A stretch of 12,581 bases of DNA from Polynucleobacter sp. (GTDB lineage Bacteria > Pseudomonadota > Gammaproteobacteria > Burkholderiales > Burkholderiaceae), in NCBI GenBank assembly GCA_023257325.1, contig JALRCP010000023.1:1-12581 (forward strand), read 5' to 3'. The number at the start of each line of letters is the position of its first letter. Position 1 is the stretch's first letter. Positions 5,781-12,581 of the stretch are shown in pieces. Under the pieces are notes generated by a model, which saw nothing but the letters and a program-made list of their open reading frames with translations, had not been told where the DNA came from and searched no databases. Both the position numbers and the translations under genes were made by a program.

Positions 5781-7112
5781 ATGAAAATCGCCATCGTTGG
5801 AGCCGGAATTTCAGGTCTTGGTTGCGCCTACGCCTTAAGCAAATTCAAGGAATTTGAGATCACTTTGTATGAAAGTGGCGACCATATTGGTGGGCACAGC
5901 AACACAATTGATTTAGCACTGGACACTCCCGTTGGAACAATTACCCATGGTATTGATACAGGTTTTTTAGTATTCAATCAAAGGACATATCCAAGACTTC
6001 TTCGCTTGTTTCATGAGCTAAAAGTTGACATCGCGAAATCTGAGATGTCATTTTCAGTGTCCATTCCCAAAAAAGATGGCGGTACGCTTGAATGGGCAGG
6101 TACAAACATTGATTCTCTATTTGCACAACGACAAAACATCGTTAGCCCCTCCTTTTTAAAGATGGTCAAAGACATCATCAAATTCAATCGTCTATGCACT
6201 GATTTAGCCAAAGATAAAAAATTAGACAATCTTGAATTGACTGTTGGAGAATTTTTAAATAAGCACCGTTTGAGTCAGCAATTTAGAGATTGGTATTTTT
6301 TACCGATGGTGGGCGCTATTTGGTCATGCCCAGTGGCTCAAATGTTGAATTTTCCGATATCAACCATGATTCGATTTTGCTTTAACCATGGATTGATTCA
6401 AATTTCTGATAGACCGCAATGGTTGACTGTTCAAGGTGGCTCTAGAGAATACGTGAAAAAAATTGTTGCTCACCTTGAAAATCATGGCAGTCAATTCAAA
6501 CGGTCTCAGGTTAAATCGGTTGTACGAAAAAATAATTCAGTTGAAATCATCACCGATACTGAAATCAACACCTATGACCACGTCGTGATGGCTTGTCACA
6601 GCGATCAAGCATTAAAAGTTCTTTCGGATGCCAGTGCCGACGAAAGCGCTATTTTGGGATCGATTCATTATCAAGATAATCGAGCTGTTCTACATACCGA
6701 TAGCTCCGTTCTGCCAGAAAATAAAAAATGTTGGTCAGCTTGGAACTACGCAACGACCCAAAACGAAAATCTTCACGATCAACAAGTTTGTGTCAATTAT
6801 TTAATTAATAAACTCCAACCTTTGCCAGCAGCTTGGGCAGACCAAGCAGTGATTGTTAGCTTAAACCCTGTTCAAGAACCCCAAAAAAGTAAAGTACGAG
6901 CTGACATTCAATATGCGCACCCCATTTTTGATGAAGCTGCCATTAAGGCTCAACATCAGCTACCCATGATTCAAGGCGTTCATCACACATGGTTTTGCGG
7001 TGCCTGGACAGGTTACGGCTTTCATGAGGATGGTCTTCGCTCCGGTGAACTAGTGGCTGAAGCTTTGACTGAGATGATTCACCTTCCAGCCAAGCAAGCT
7101 GTCACTGCATGA
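5781..7112 (+). CDS. FAD-dependent oxidoreductase, COG2907/amine-oxidase-like
   Basis: A flavoprotein of 443 residues and the first gene of the lipid operon. The N-terminal dinucleotide-binding fold shows IVGAGISGLG (5-14), the acidic Glu31 that binds ribose, and IGGHSNT (36-42). The motif GIDTGFLVFNQRTYP follows at about 57-71. A C-terminal FAD signature GAWTGYGFHEDGLRSGE is at about 407-423. No signal peptide or membrane helix is evident. Homologues sit beside DUF1365 and Cfa-like genes in many proteobacteria, and UfaD, the desaturase of furan fatty-acid synthesis, is a candidate relative; I am not certain of that link. A desaturating or oxidising role on membrane acyl chains is inferred. 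The stop overlaps the next start (ATGA, 7109-7112). GAGA lies upstream of the ATG as a modest ribosome site. Confidence 0.85.
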   Translation: MKIAIVGAGISGLGCAYALSKFKEFEITLYESGDHIGGHSNTIDLALDTPVGTITHGIDTGFLVFNQRTYPRLLRLFHELKVDIAKSEMSFSVSIPKKDGGTLEWAGTNIDSLFAQRQNIVSPSFLKMVKDIIKFNRLCTDLAKDKKLDNLELTVGEFLNKHRLSQQFRDWYFLPMVGAIWSCPVAQMLNFPISTMIRFCFNHGLIQISDRPQWLTVQGGSREYVKKIVAHLENHGSQFKRSQVKSVVRKNNSVEIITDTEINTYDHVVMACHSDQALKVLSDASADESAILGSIHYQDNRAVLHTDSSVLPENKKCWSAWNYATTQNENLHDQQVCVNYLINKLQPLPAAWADQAVIVSLNPVQEPQKSKVRADIQYAHPIFDEAAIKAQHQLPMIQGVHHTWFCGAWTGYGFHEDGLRSGELVAEALTEMIHLPAKQAVTA

Positions 7113-7882
7113 GCATTGCCAAAATATGTTTTGGGCAAGTAAGACATGCACGCCTAAAGCCTGCAAAGAATGCATTCTCTTATTCAGTATTTACTTTGCG
7201 CATTCCCATGCGCCTAAGATCCAGATCTAACAACGGAATTTCAAGTTTTGGTGTTGGCGACAACCATTGGTCTTGGTTATCTTTTTTTGATAAGGATCAC
7301 GGTCAAGGAAAAGATAATTCACTGGAATGGGCTGTCAATTTAGTTCAATCTCAAGGCATTCAAGACATTGATGGTGAGGTTTGGCTACAAACTTTTCCAA
7401 GAGTACTCGGCTACGTGTTTAATCCAGTGAGTTTTTGGTTTTTTGAAAACTCCACTGGAAAACTCAAGGCGGTCTTGGCTGAAGTCAATAATACTTTTGG
7501 TGAGCGGCACTGTTACTTGTTGACCCATGAAGATGGCCGCCCAATTCAATGGGGCGAGAGCTTTTCCTCCAACAAAGTTTTTCATGTATCACCTTTTTGC
7601 GAAGTCAAAGGTCATTATCTTTTCCGGTTTTTTTCAAAGCCTGAAACTGGACAACACATCGCTCGAATTGAATACCATGATCAAGGCCCCTTATTAATCA
7701 CCAGCGTGAATGGAAAAGAAAATCCATTGAATGGAAAAACACTTTTATGGTCTGCATTGAGATATCCCGCAATGAGCATTGGAGTCATTGTTCGGATTCA
7801 CTGGCAAGCTCTGCGTTTGTGGCTTAAAGGTGTTAAATTCCACAGTAAACCCGCACCCCCTACTACAGAAGTTAGTCAATGA
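7109..7882 (+). CDS. DUF1365 family protein (COG3496)
   Basis: A 257-residue member of an uncharacterised family found almost always beside a COG2907 flavoprotein and a Cfa-like methyltransferase. Recognisable conserved blocks are GQVRHARLKPAKNAFSY (9-25), LGYVFNPVSFWFF (100-112), AEVNNTFGERHCYLL (124-138) and NKVFHVSPFCEVKGHY (155-170). The conserved His, Cys, Glu and Arg residues in these blocks could be catalytic, but no reaction is established that I know of. No signal peptide is clear. The start overlaps the flavoprotein stop and the stop overlaps the cfa-like start, both as ATGA, so the three proteins should be made in step and may act on one phospholipid substrate. Confidence 0.88.
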   Translation: MSIAKICFGQVRHARLKPAKNAFSYSVFTLRIPMRLRSRSNNGISSFGVGDNHWSWLSFFDKDHGQGKDNSLEWAVNLVQSQGIQDIDGEVWLQTFPRVLGYVFNPVSFWFFENSTGKLKAVLAEVNNTFGERHCYLLTHEDGRPIQWGESFSSNKVFHVSPFCEVKGHYLFRFFSKPETGQHIARIEYHDQGPLLITSVNGKENPLNGKTLLWSALRYPAMSIGVIVRIHWQALRLWLKGVKFHSKPAPPTTEVSQ

Positions 7883-9102
7883 ACTCAAATATTGAAGTCA
7901 TCCAAGATTTTTCTGAGGCGCTTCCATGGCATGCCAAGGCGGTTCTCTCACTGTTGCAAAAAATTCAGGTGGGTACACTCAAACTTTACAGCCCATCTGG
8001 TGAACTGTATACATTCAAAGGATCTCAACCGGGTCTTGAAGCCAATATTCATATTCATGACTGGAATGTCTGCAAGGCCTGTTTAAAAGCCGGTGATATT
8101 GGCTTTTCGGAAGCGTATATTGATGGGCTTTGGGACTCATCAGATATCCAAACACTTCTCAGATTATTTTTAGCCAACAGAAATGTGATTGAAACAGCGA
8201 TTTACGGTAGTTGGTGGGGTCGCTTAGGTTATCGCATCAAGCATTGGCTCAACAAGAACTCTAAATCTGGTAGCAAAAAGAACATTCATGCTCATTACGA
8301 TATAGGAAATGCCTTTTACTCTCTGTGGTTAGATCCCAGCATGACTTATTCAAGTGCTTGCTTTGATCATCAAGATATTCCTCTGATTGAAGCGCAACAA
8401 AAAAAATATCAAAGAATCATTGATTCCTTAAACCTTCAACAAGGTGAAAAAATTCTTGAGGTTGGATGTGGATGGGGCGGCTTGATGGAGGCTGCCACCC
8501 TCCAAGGCATAGATATTGATTGCTTAACTATTTCACAAGAGCAAGCCAAATACGCCAAAGACCGTGTCAATCGATTAAGCACTAAAGCAGCTCAAGGCCA
8601 TGCAGAAATTTTCATTCAAGATTATCGAGATCATCATGAGCAGTACGATGGAATCGCCTCCATTGAAATGTTTGAGGCAGTCGGTGAAGCGTACTGGCCA
8701 AGCTACTTTGCAATGATTAATCGATGCTTAAAACCAGGCAAAAAAGCGTGTATTCAAACGATTGTGATTGCAGATGAATTATTTGATAAATACAGAAATA
8801 GTTCTGACTTTATTCAGCAATATGTTTTTCCAGGTGGCATGTTGCCATCTATAGAAAAATTCAAAATAGCCGCCAAGAAACAAGGTTTGGTAGTTGAGTC
8901 AATCTATTCATTTGGCCAAGACTATCAAAAAACTCTGTGCCTATGGCATGAAAAGTTTAATCAACAACTTGATCAAGTCAAAGCCCAAGGCTTTGACCAA
9001 AGATTCATCAGACTTTGGAATCTATATTTGATGTACTGCGCTGCAGGTTTTGCAGAAAAGAGTACAGACGTGATTCAATTTACTCTCTCCAAGCCTCACT
9101 GA
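7879..9102 (+). CDS. Cyclopropane-fatty-acid-synthase-like SAM methyltransferase, possibly UfaM-like
   Basis: Transfers a methylene or methyl group from SAM to the double bond of an unsaturated acyl chain in membrane phospholipid. The 407 residues comprise an N-terminal lipid-binding region (about 1-130) and a class I methyltransferase domain with LEVGCGWGG (193-201). HYDIGNAFY (139-147) and MTYSSACF (155-162) match Cfa family blocks. Against E. coli Cfa, Glu266, Ile295 and Tyr349 keep Glu239, Ile268 and Tyr317, but Ser159 replaces Cys139 and Gln293 replaces His266. These residues bind the catalytic bicarbonate in Cfa. The QTI motif with FIQQYVFPGGMLPS (311-324) is typical of the Cfa-like proteins that travel with DUF1365. 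A methyl-adding UfaM-like activity is therefore at least as likely as cyclopropanation. It is coupled to DUF1365 by ATGA. Confidence 0.88.
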   Translation: MNSNIEVIQDFSEALPWHAKAVLSLLQKIQVGTLKLYSPSGELYTFKGSQPGLEANIHIHDWNVCKACLKAGDIGFSEAYIDGLWDSSDIQTLLRLFLANRNVIETAIYGSWWGRLGYRIKHWLNKNSKSGSKKNIHAHYDIGNAFYSLWLDPSMTYSSACFDHQDIPLIEAQQKKYQRIIDSLNLQQGEKILEVGCGWGGLMEAATLQGIDIDCLTISQEQAKYAKDRVNRLSTKAAQGHAEIFIQDYRDHHEQYDGIASIEMFEAVGEAYWPSYFAMINRCLKPGKKACIQTIVIADELFDKYRNSSDFIQQYVFPGGMLPSIEKFKIAAKKQGLVVESIYSFGQDYQKTLCLWHEKFNQQLDQVKAQGFDQRFIRLWNLYLMYCAAGFAEKSTDVIQFTLSKPH

Positions 9103-9103
9103 C

Positions 9104-9883
9104 ATGAGTCTTAATCAGCGCATCATTAGCTTTTACAACAAGCGCATTTGGATCATCGGGGCATCCAGCGGCATTGGCGAGGCGTGTGCCAATGCTTTTC
9201 TTAGCCATGGCGCTAAAGTAGCCATCAGTGCAAGACGAAATGAAAAGTTAGAAAAAATTAAAACTCGTTGGCCCAATGACCAATGCTTATCAATTACTGC
9301 AGATGTTCAAAATTATGAAACCATGGAAATGGCCTACAAAGCCATTGAAAATAAATGGGGCGGAATTGACTTAATGCTTTATGTTGCCGGCATTTATGAA
9401 CCCATGCGTGCTGATAATTTTCAATTGAATCAAGCAAAAAGGATGATTGACACCAATCTCATTGGTGCAATGTCAGCTTGCTCAATTGTTTTGCCACGCA
9501 TGCTAGAGAACAAAAGCGGGGGCATCGCCATTGTTGGTAGCGTCGCAGGGTATAGCGGACTTCCCCAAGCTTTGGCATACGGCCCCACAAAAGCTGCTCT
9601 TATTAATTACTGCGAAACACTCTACTATGATTTAAGACCTAAAGGTCTTAATGTGTACATGATCAATCCTGGATTTGTTGAGACAGAGGCTACAGCAAAA
9701 AATGATTTTGAAATGCCCGCCTTAATAAGCGCCTCTCAAGCAGCCGAAGAAATATTAGATGGCATACAAGCGGGTCAATTTGACATTCATTTTCCTAAAA
9801 GATTTTCTATCTTCCTGAAATTTCTTCGCCTTTTGCCCTATCCAGCTTATTTTTATTTACTAAAGAAATTCATCAAAATTTAA
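9104..9883 (+). CDS. Short-chain dehydrogenase/reductase (SDR)
   Basis: A classical SDR of 259 residues. GASSGIG (19-25) is the NAD(P) glycine motif, and Arg44-Arg45 after strand two favours NADPH. Asp67 contacts adenine, Asn118 is the structural Asn, and Ser146, Tyr159 and Lys163 form the catalytic set. The usual NNAG reads YVAG (93-96). After about residue 231 a basic, aromatic tail (PKRF...YLLKKFIKI) could hold the enzyme at the membrane surface. The ATG follows the cfa-like stop after one base and no good ribosome site is seen, so translation is probably coupled. An SDR is a regular partner in the DUF1365/Cfa-like gene sets. The substrate is unknown; an oxidised acyl-lipid intermediate is a reasonable inference. 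Confidence 0.87.
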   Translation: MSLNQRIISFYNKRIWIIGASSGIGEACANAFLSHGAKVAISARRNEKLEKIKTRWPNDQCLSITADVQNYETMEMAYKAIENKWGGIDLMLYVAGIYEPMRADNFQLNQAKRMIDTNLIGAMSACSIVLPRMLENKSGGIAIVGSVAGYSGLPQALAYGPTKAALINYCETLYYDLRPKGLNVYMINPGFVETEATAKNDFEMPALISASQAAEEILDGIQAGQFDIHFPKRFSIFLKFLRLLPYPAYFYLLKKFIKI

Positions 9884-10312
9884 ATGTTGAAGCTTCACAC
9901 TCAAGCAGTTATTCATCAATTTGAATCGTTGACTCTAGATTCAATCGACCAACTTGTGGCTCTTTACGATTCACAAGCATCTTTCAAAGATCCATTCAAT
10001 GAAGTTACAGGGCATCCGGCCATTCGTCGTATTTTTACCCACATGTTCAGTCAGGTGAATCACCCACGATTTCACATTAAAGACATCATTGAACAAAACT
10101 CTCAAGCATGCTTAAGCTGGGAGTTTCATTTTGAATTTAAATCATCGCCAGATAAAACCCAAACAATTAAAGGCTGCACATGGTTTGTATTTAATGAGTC
10201 TGGCCTGATTATCAGTCATCGAGATTATTGGGATGCCGCAGAGGAACTATATGAAAAGTTGCCTTACTTGGGTGGCCTAATGAAATGGCTAAAGAAAAAG
10301 GCCCAACATTAG
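9884..10312 (+). CDS. SnoaL/NTF2-like protein
   Basis: A 142-residue protein with the layout of the SnoaL-like/NTF2 fold: an N-terminal helix pair, then ALYDSQASFKDPF (about 27-39) with the acidic-aromatic DPF typical of these pockets, a helix around GHPAIRRIF, and later strands ending with HRDYWDAAEELY (about 111-122). The tail is lysine-rich. Members act as small isomerases, hydrolases or ligand binders, so the reaction cannot be read from sequence. The ATG directly abuts the TAA of the SDR with no bases between. It is the last gene of the operon, and its final codons and stop lie inside the terminator hairpin. SnoaL-like proteins recur in the related light- or singlet-oxygen-regulated gene sets. 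Confidence 0.82.
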   Translation: MLKLHTQAVIHQFESLTLDSIDQLVALYDSQASFKDPFNEVTGHPAIRRIFTHMFSQVNHPRFHIKDIIEQNSQACLSWEFHFEFKSSPDKTQTIKGCTWFVFNESGLIISHRDYWDAAEELYEKLPYLGGLMKWLKKKAQH

Positions 10313-10322
10313 GGCCTTTTTT
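10295..10322. terminator. Bidirectional factor-independent terminator
   Basis: AAAAAGGCCC (10295-10304) pairs perfectly with GGGCCTTTTT (10312-10321) across a 7-base loop, and one more T follows. Both strands present a GC-rich stem followed by a T run, so it can end the lipid operon from the left and dsbA, whose stop is at 10340-10342, from the right. The left arm and loop cover the last codons and the TAG of the SnoaL-like gene. Confidence 0.85.
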
Positions 10323-10339
10323 GAATCAACCGATTCGGT

Positions 10340-11002
10340 TTATTTTTCTTTTCTCGCTTTGTTGACTAAAAAGTCCATCGCTTGAATAGCTCTTGCTTTT
10401 GAGCCCCCAGCAATTGACGGTGATGTCATATATTTACCTTGAACGGCGACGCTAGGAACCCCATCAATCCTGTAAGCCTGCGCAATTTGATTGGCAGAAC
10501 GTGCTTTAGAAATAACAGTGAATGATTTAAAGGCTTTCAAGAAACTTTGTCGATCTACGCCTTGGCTCGCTACCCAATCAGTAATTTCAGCTTCAGCTAA
10601 CAGTTTTTTCTTACCAACATGAATCGCTTCCATAACCTTGGCATGTAAATCTGACTTGCCTAAACTTTCTAATGCATAAAATAATTGGCTGTGAGGCAAT
10701 AACTCATCTCTGAAGGCAACGGGCACTTTTTTAACCACCACATCCTTTGCTTGCTTTTTAATCCAGGCGCTTAACTCGGGCTCAAAATCATGGCAATGAG
10801 GGCAGCCATACCAAAAGAATTCTAGAACCTCGATTTTCCCCTTTGCCTCAATAGCTTGTGCTACAGGCAATACTCGATAATCAAAACCTTCTTCAATTGG
10901 GCGAGTTTGCGAAAAAGCAGAGACTGATAATCCCAAACAAATCACGCCCAATATTGAACGCTTAATCAAAGCACTGATGTTGATTGAATTCATGGTAATC
11001 AA
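10340..11002 (-). CDS. dsbA: Periplasmic thiol:disulfide interchange protein DsbA
   Basis: Introduces disulfide bonds into exported proteins and is normally reoxidised by DsbB. The 220 residues start with a basic then hydrophobic signal peptide (about 12-31), followed by a thioredoxin fold containing CPHC (67-70) inside FFWYGCPHCHDFEPE. The second fold half has the cis-proline loop GVPS (181-184). The first possible start is a TTG at 11002 that overlaps the stop of the SPOR gene. An ATG three codons later (10993) is equally good or better, and both leave the signal peptide intact. No strong ribosome site is visible, so coupling to the SPOR gene is likely. The order argS-SPOR-dsbA is common in betaproteobacteria. 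Confidence 0.94.
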   Translation of the reverse strand: MITMNSINISALIKRSILGVICLGLSVSAFSQTRPIEEGFDYRVLPVAQAIEAKGKIEVLEFFWYGCPHCHDFEPELSAWIKKQAKDVVVKKVPVAFRDELLPHSQLFYALESLGKSDLHAKVMEAIHVGKKKLLAEAEITDWVASQGVDRQSFLKAFKSFTVISKARSANQIAQAYRIDGVPSVAVQGKYMTSPSIAGGSKARAIQAMDFLVNKARKEK

Positions 11003-11562
11003 TTAGATTTATTAATTCTAATAATTGTAGAAGCAATTCCAGCACCTTGCAGACTGGCTCTCACTTTAGTAACCTCATTTTGTCCAATGTATGGGCCAAC
11101 GCGCACACGCCACATCATGACGCCATCAACTTCACGCTCTGAAATCAACGCTTCTAAGCCTTGCATAGCCAATCTGGCTTTCTGACTCTGCGCTTCTTCT
11201 TGATTTCTAAAAGCGCCCGTTTGAAGCCAATATTCTGGTCCTTGTGTGGCAGCAGCAATCGATGCAATAGGATCTTTCGGAGCCGACTCGCTGGGTAAAG
11301 GTACTTTACTTTGTAACGGTTTATTCAAGTTAGGCTTGTCTTCTACTTGAATCTCCCCTTCTTCAATCGCTTCAGCTGGCTGAGATTTACTAACAGCCTC
11401 TGGCGCTCTTAAATTCAATTTGGGTTCAGGTGCGCCTTTGGTCAAAGTAATGGCAACCCCTACTGCGATGGCCAAGCCTAACAATAATCCAAGCACAAAG
11501 CCCATAAGAGTGCCTCCTGAAGAGGCACTGTGTAATTGACTATTTTGAGCACTGAGTTTCAT
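10999..11562 (-). CDS. SPOR-domain cell-envelope protein (FtsN-like)
   Basis: A single-pass inner-membrane protein of 187 residues. A short cytoplasmic N-terminus is followed by one Gly/Leu-rich helix (about 17-41), a Pro/Glu/Lys-rich periplasmic linker (about 42-108) and a C-terminal SPOR domain (about 110-183) beginning YWLQTGAF and containing WRVRVGPY. SPOR domains bind glycan strands lacking stem peptides at the division septum. Topology and linker resemble FtsN, but the order after argS is typical for a general SPOR protein and I would not call it ftsN. The ATG at 11562 has a strong AGGAGA ribosome site that begins inside the argS stop codon, with nine bases between the genes. Confidence 0.9.
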   Translation of the reverse strand: MKLSAQNSQLHSASSGGTLMGFVLGLLLGLAIAVGVAITLTKGAPEPKLNLRAPEAVSKSQPAEAIEEGEIQVEDKPNLNKPLQSKVPLPSESAPKDPIASIAAATQGPEYWLQTGAFRNQEEAQSQKARLAMQGLEALISEREVDGVMMWRVRVGPYIGQNEVTKVRASLQGAGIASTIIRINKSN

Positions 11563-11571
11563 GCTGTCTCC

Positions 11572-12581
11572 TCACATTTTTTCAGGTGCAGATACACCCA
11601 ATACTTCTAAGCCATTGGCGATAACCTGCTTGGTTGCTGACAAGAGGGCCAAACGCGCCAAGCGAAGATTTTCATCATCCACCAACACTCTATCAGCGTT
11701 ATAGAAAGTATGGAAATCGCTGGCTAAATCTCTCAGATAAAACGCCACTGAATGCGGAGTCATGTCTTTGGCAGCTTCAGCAAGCACATTAGAATATTCA
11801 GCCAAACGACTCAATAGAGTGTTGGATGCTGGGCTATCTAATAAATTGAGTGCGGCGGTTTGGAGGGTTGCCTCATCTCCAGCCCACTGCCTCAAAATTG
11901 AACATATTCTGGCGTGCGCATATTGCACGTAAAAAACTGGGTTTTCATCATTTTGCTTTAAGGCTAAATCAACATCAAACACAAACTCAGTGTCAGCCTT
12001 TCGAGAAATCAAGAAAAATCGCACCGCGTCTCTACCACGACGAATAGCATCGGCACGCTGATCATCATTCATCGATGAATCCACACCTCCAGACCATTCA
12101 ATGAGATCTCTGACGGTTACATAAGAGCCCGCACGTTTAGAGATCTTTACTTCCTCTCCACCCTTCATGACTGTGACCATCTTATGAAGAACATAGCTTG
12201 GATAATCTTTTGGAATACCCCAAGATCGTTTTTGTGCAACCCCCTGAATACCCGAACGAACCCGTGCAATAGTGCCATGATGGTCACTACCTTGAATATT
12301 AATCACGTGTGTAAAACCTCTAGACCATTTACTGGCGTGATAAGCCACATCCGGCACAAAGTAGGTGTAACTACCATCAGATTTTTTCATGACACGATCT
12401 TTGTCATCGCCATCATCAGTGGTGCGTAACCAAAGAGCACCCTCGGCTTCAAAGCTCTTGCCAACTGACGCTAAATCAGCAACAACCGATGCCACACCGC
12501 CATCACTGTACAAAGATGATTCCAAGTAATAGCAATCAAATTGAACGCCAAATGAGTTCAGGTCAATGTCTTGCTCTTTGC
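11572..12581 (-). CDS. argS: Arginine--tRNA ligase, C-terminal part (5' end beyond window)
   Basis: Charges tRNA-Arg with arginine. The frame is open to the right edge of the window, and residues before the internal TTG at 12525 ([21 protein letters not shown]) are conserved ArgRS sequence, so the gene continues outside. Visible parts are the catalytic-domain tail, including [17 protein letters not shown] and [10 protein letters not shown], the KMSKS-loop equivalent [11 protein letters not shown] (at about 12115-12147), and the all-helical DALR anticodon-binding domain ending in the family-typical APEKM. About 336 of the usual 560-580 residues are present. It is the first visible gene of the argS-SPOR-dsbA run. 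Confidence 0.95.
   Translation of the reverse strand, partial: KEQDIDLNSFGVQFDCYYLESSLYSDGGVASVVADLASVGKSFEAEGALWLRTTDDGDDKDRVMKKSDGSYTYFVPDVAYHASKWSRGFTHVINIQGSDHHGTIARVRSGIQGVAQKRSWGIPKDYPSYVLHKMVTVMKGGEEVKISKRAGSYVTVRDLIEWSGGVDSSMNDDQRADAIRRGRDAVRFFLISRKADTEFVFDVDLALKQNDENPVFYVQYAHARICSILRQWAGDEATLQTAALNLLDSPASNTLLSRLAEYSNVLAEAAKDMTPHSVAFYLRDLASDFHTFYNADRVLVDDENLRLARLALLSATKQVIANGLEVLGVSAPEKM

Noticed and set aside
12184..12429. 81-codon plus-strand frame inside argS
   Set aside because: It is antisense to conserved ArgRS catalytic-domain sequence and shows no features of its own.
1..12581. Mobile element, phage, toxin-antitoxin pair or CRISPR array
   Set aside because: No transposase, integrase, terminal repeats, spaced direct-repeat array or toxin/antitoxin-like small gene pair was seen; all large frames are accounted for by recognisable chromosomal genes.

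Overview
The window looks like chromosomal DNA of a low-GC freshwater betaproteobacterium in the Burkholderiales, most like Polynucleobacter. The reasons are an AT-leaning composition judged by eye (not computed), very compact gene packing, the order birA-coaX on the left, and the order argS-SPOR-dsbA on the right, plus the character of the proteins. No mobile element, integrase, tRNA, rRNA or CRISPR array is visible, and no gene-free stretch exceeds 200 bases.

Layout. Bases 1-1057 (+) hold the last codons of birA, then coaX and a small membrane-anchored protein, each joined to the next by an ATGA overlap. Bases 1022-4056 (-) hold, in transcription order, a MerR-type B12-dependent photoreceptor/repressor (LitR/CarH type), an iron-sulfur photolyase/cryptochrome of the PhrB (6-4) type, and rfaE2 (heptose-1-phosphate adenylyltransferase). 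Bases 4057-4234 form a divergent regulatory region with three copies of a TGTC-N3-GACA-like element. Bases 4235-5670 (+) hold an exported glutathione peroxidase coupled to folE2. After a long hairpin at 5678-5762 comes a tightly packed five-gene operon at 5781-10312 (+): a COG2907-type FAD oxidoreductase, DUF1365, a cyclopropane-fatty-acid-synthase-like methyltransferase, a short-chain dehydrogenase and a SnoaL/NTF2-like protein. A hairpin at 10295-10322 ends it and probably serves both strands. Bases 10340-12581 (-) are housekeeping: argS (5' end outside the window), a SPOR-domain protein and dsbA.

Reading. The centre, about 1546-10312, looks like one light/singlet-oxygen response island. 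The B12 regulator has intact motifs for adenosylcobalamin light sensing. Its neighbours fall into three groups: DNA photorepair, peroxide removal with folate/pterin supply, and a membrane-lipid modification operon. Relatives of that operon in other proteobacteria are light- or singlet-oxygen-induced, and one such gene set makes methylated and furan fatty acids. The Cfa-like enzyme here lacks the conserved His of the bicarbonate pocket of true cyclopropane synthases, which favours a UfaM-like methyltransferase. The link between the regulator and the lipid operon is inferred; the operator-like repeats lie only between the regulator and gpx-folE2.
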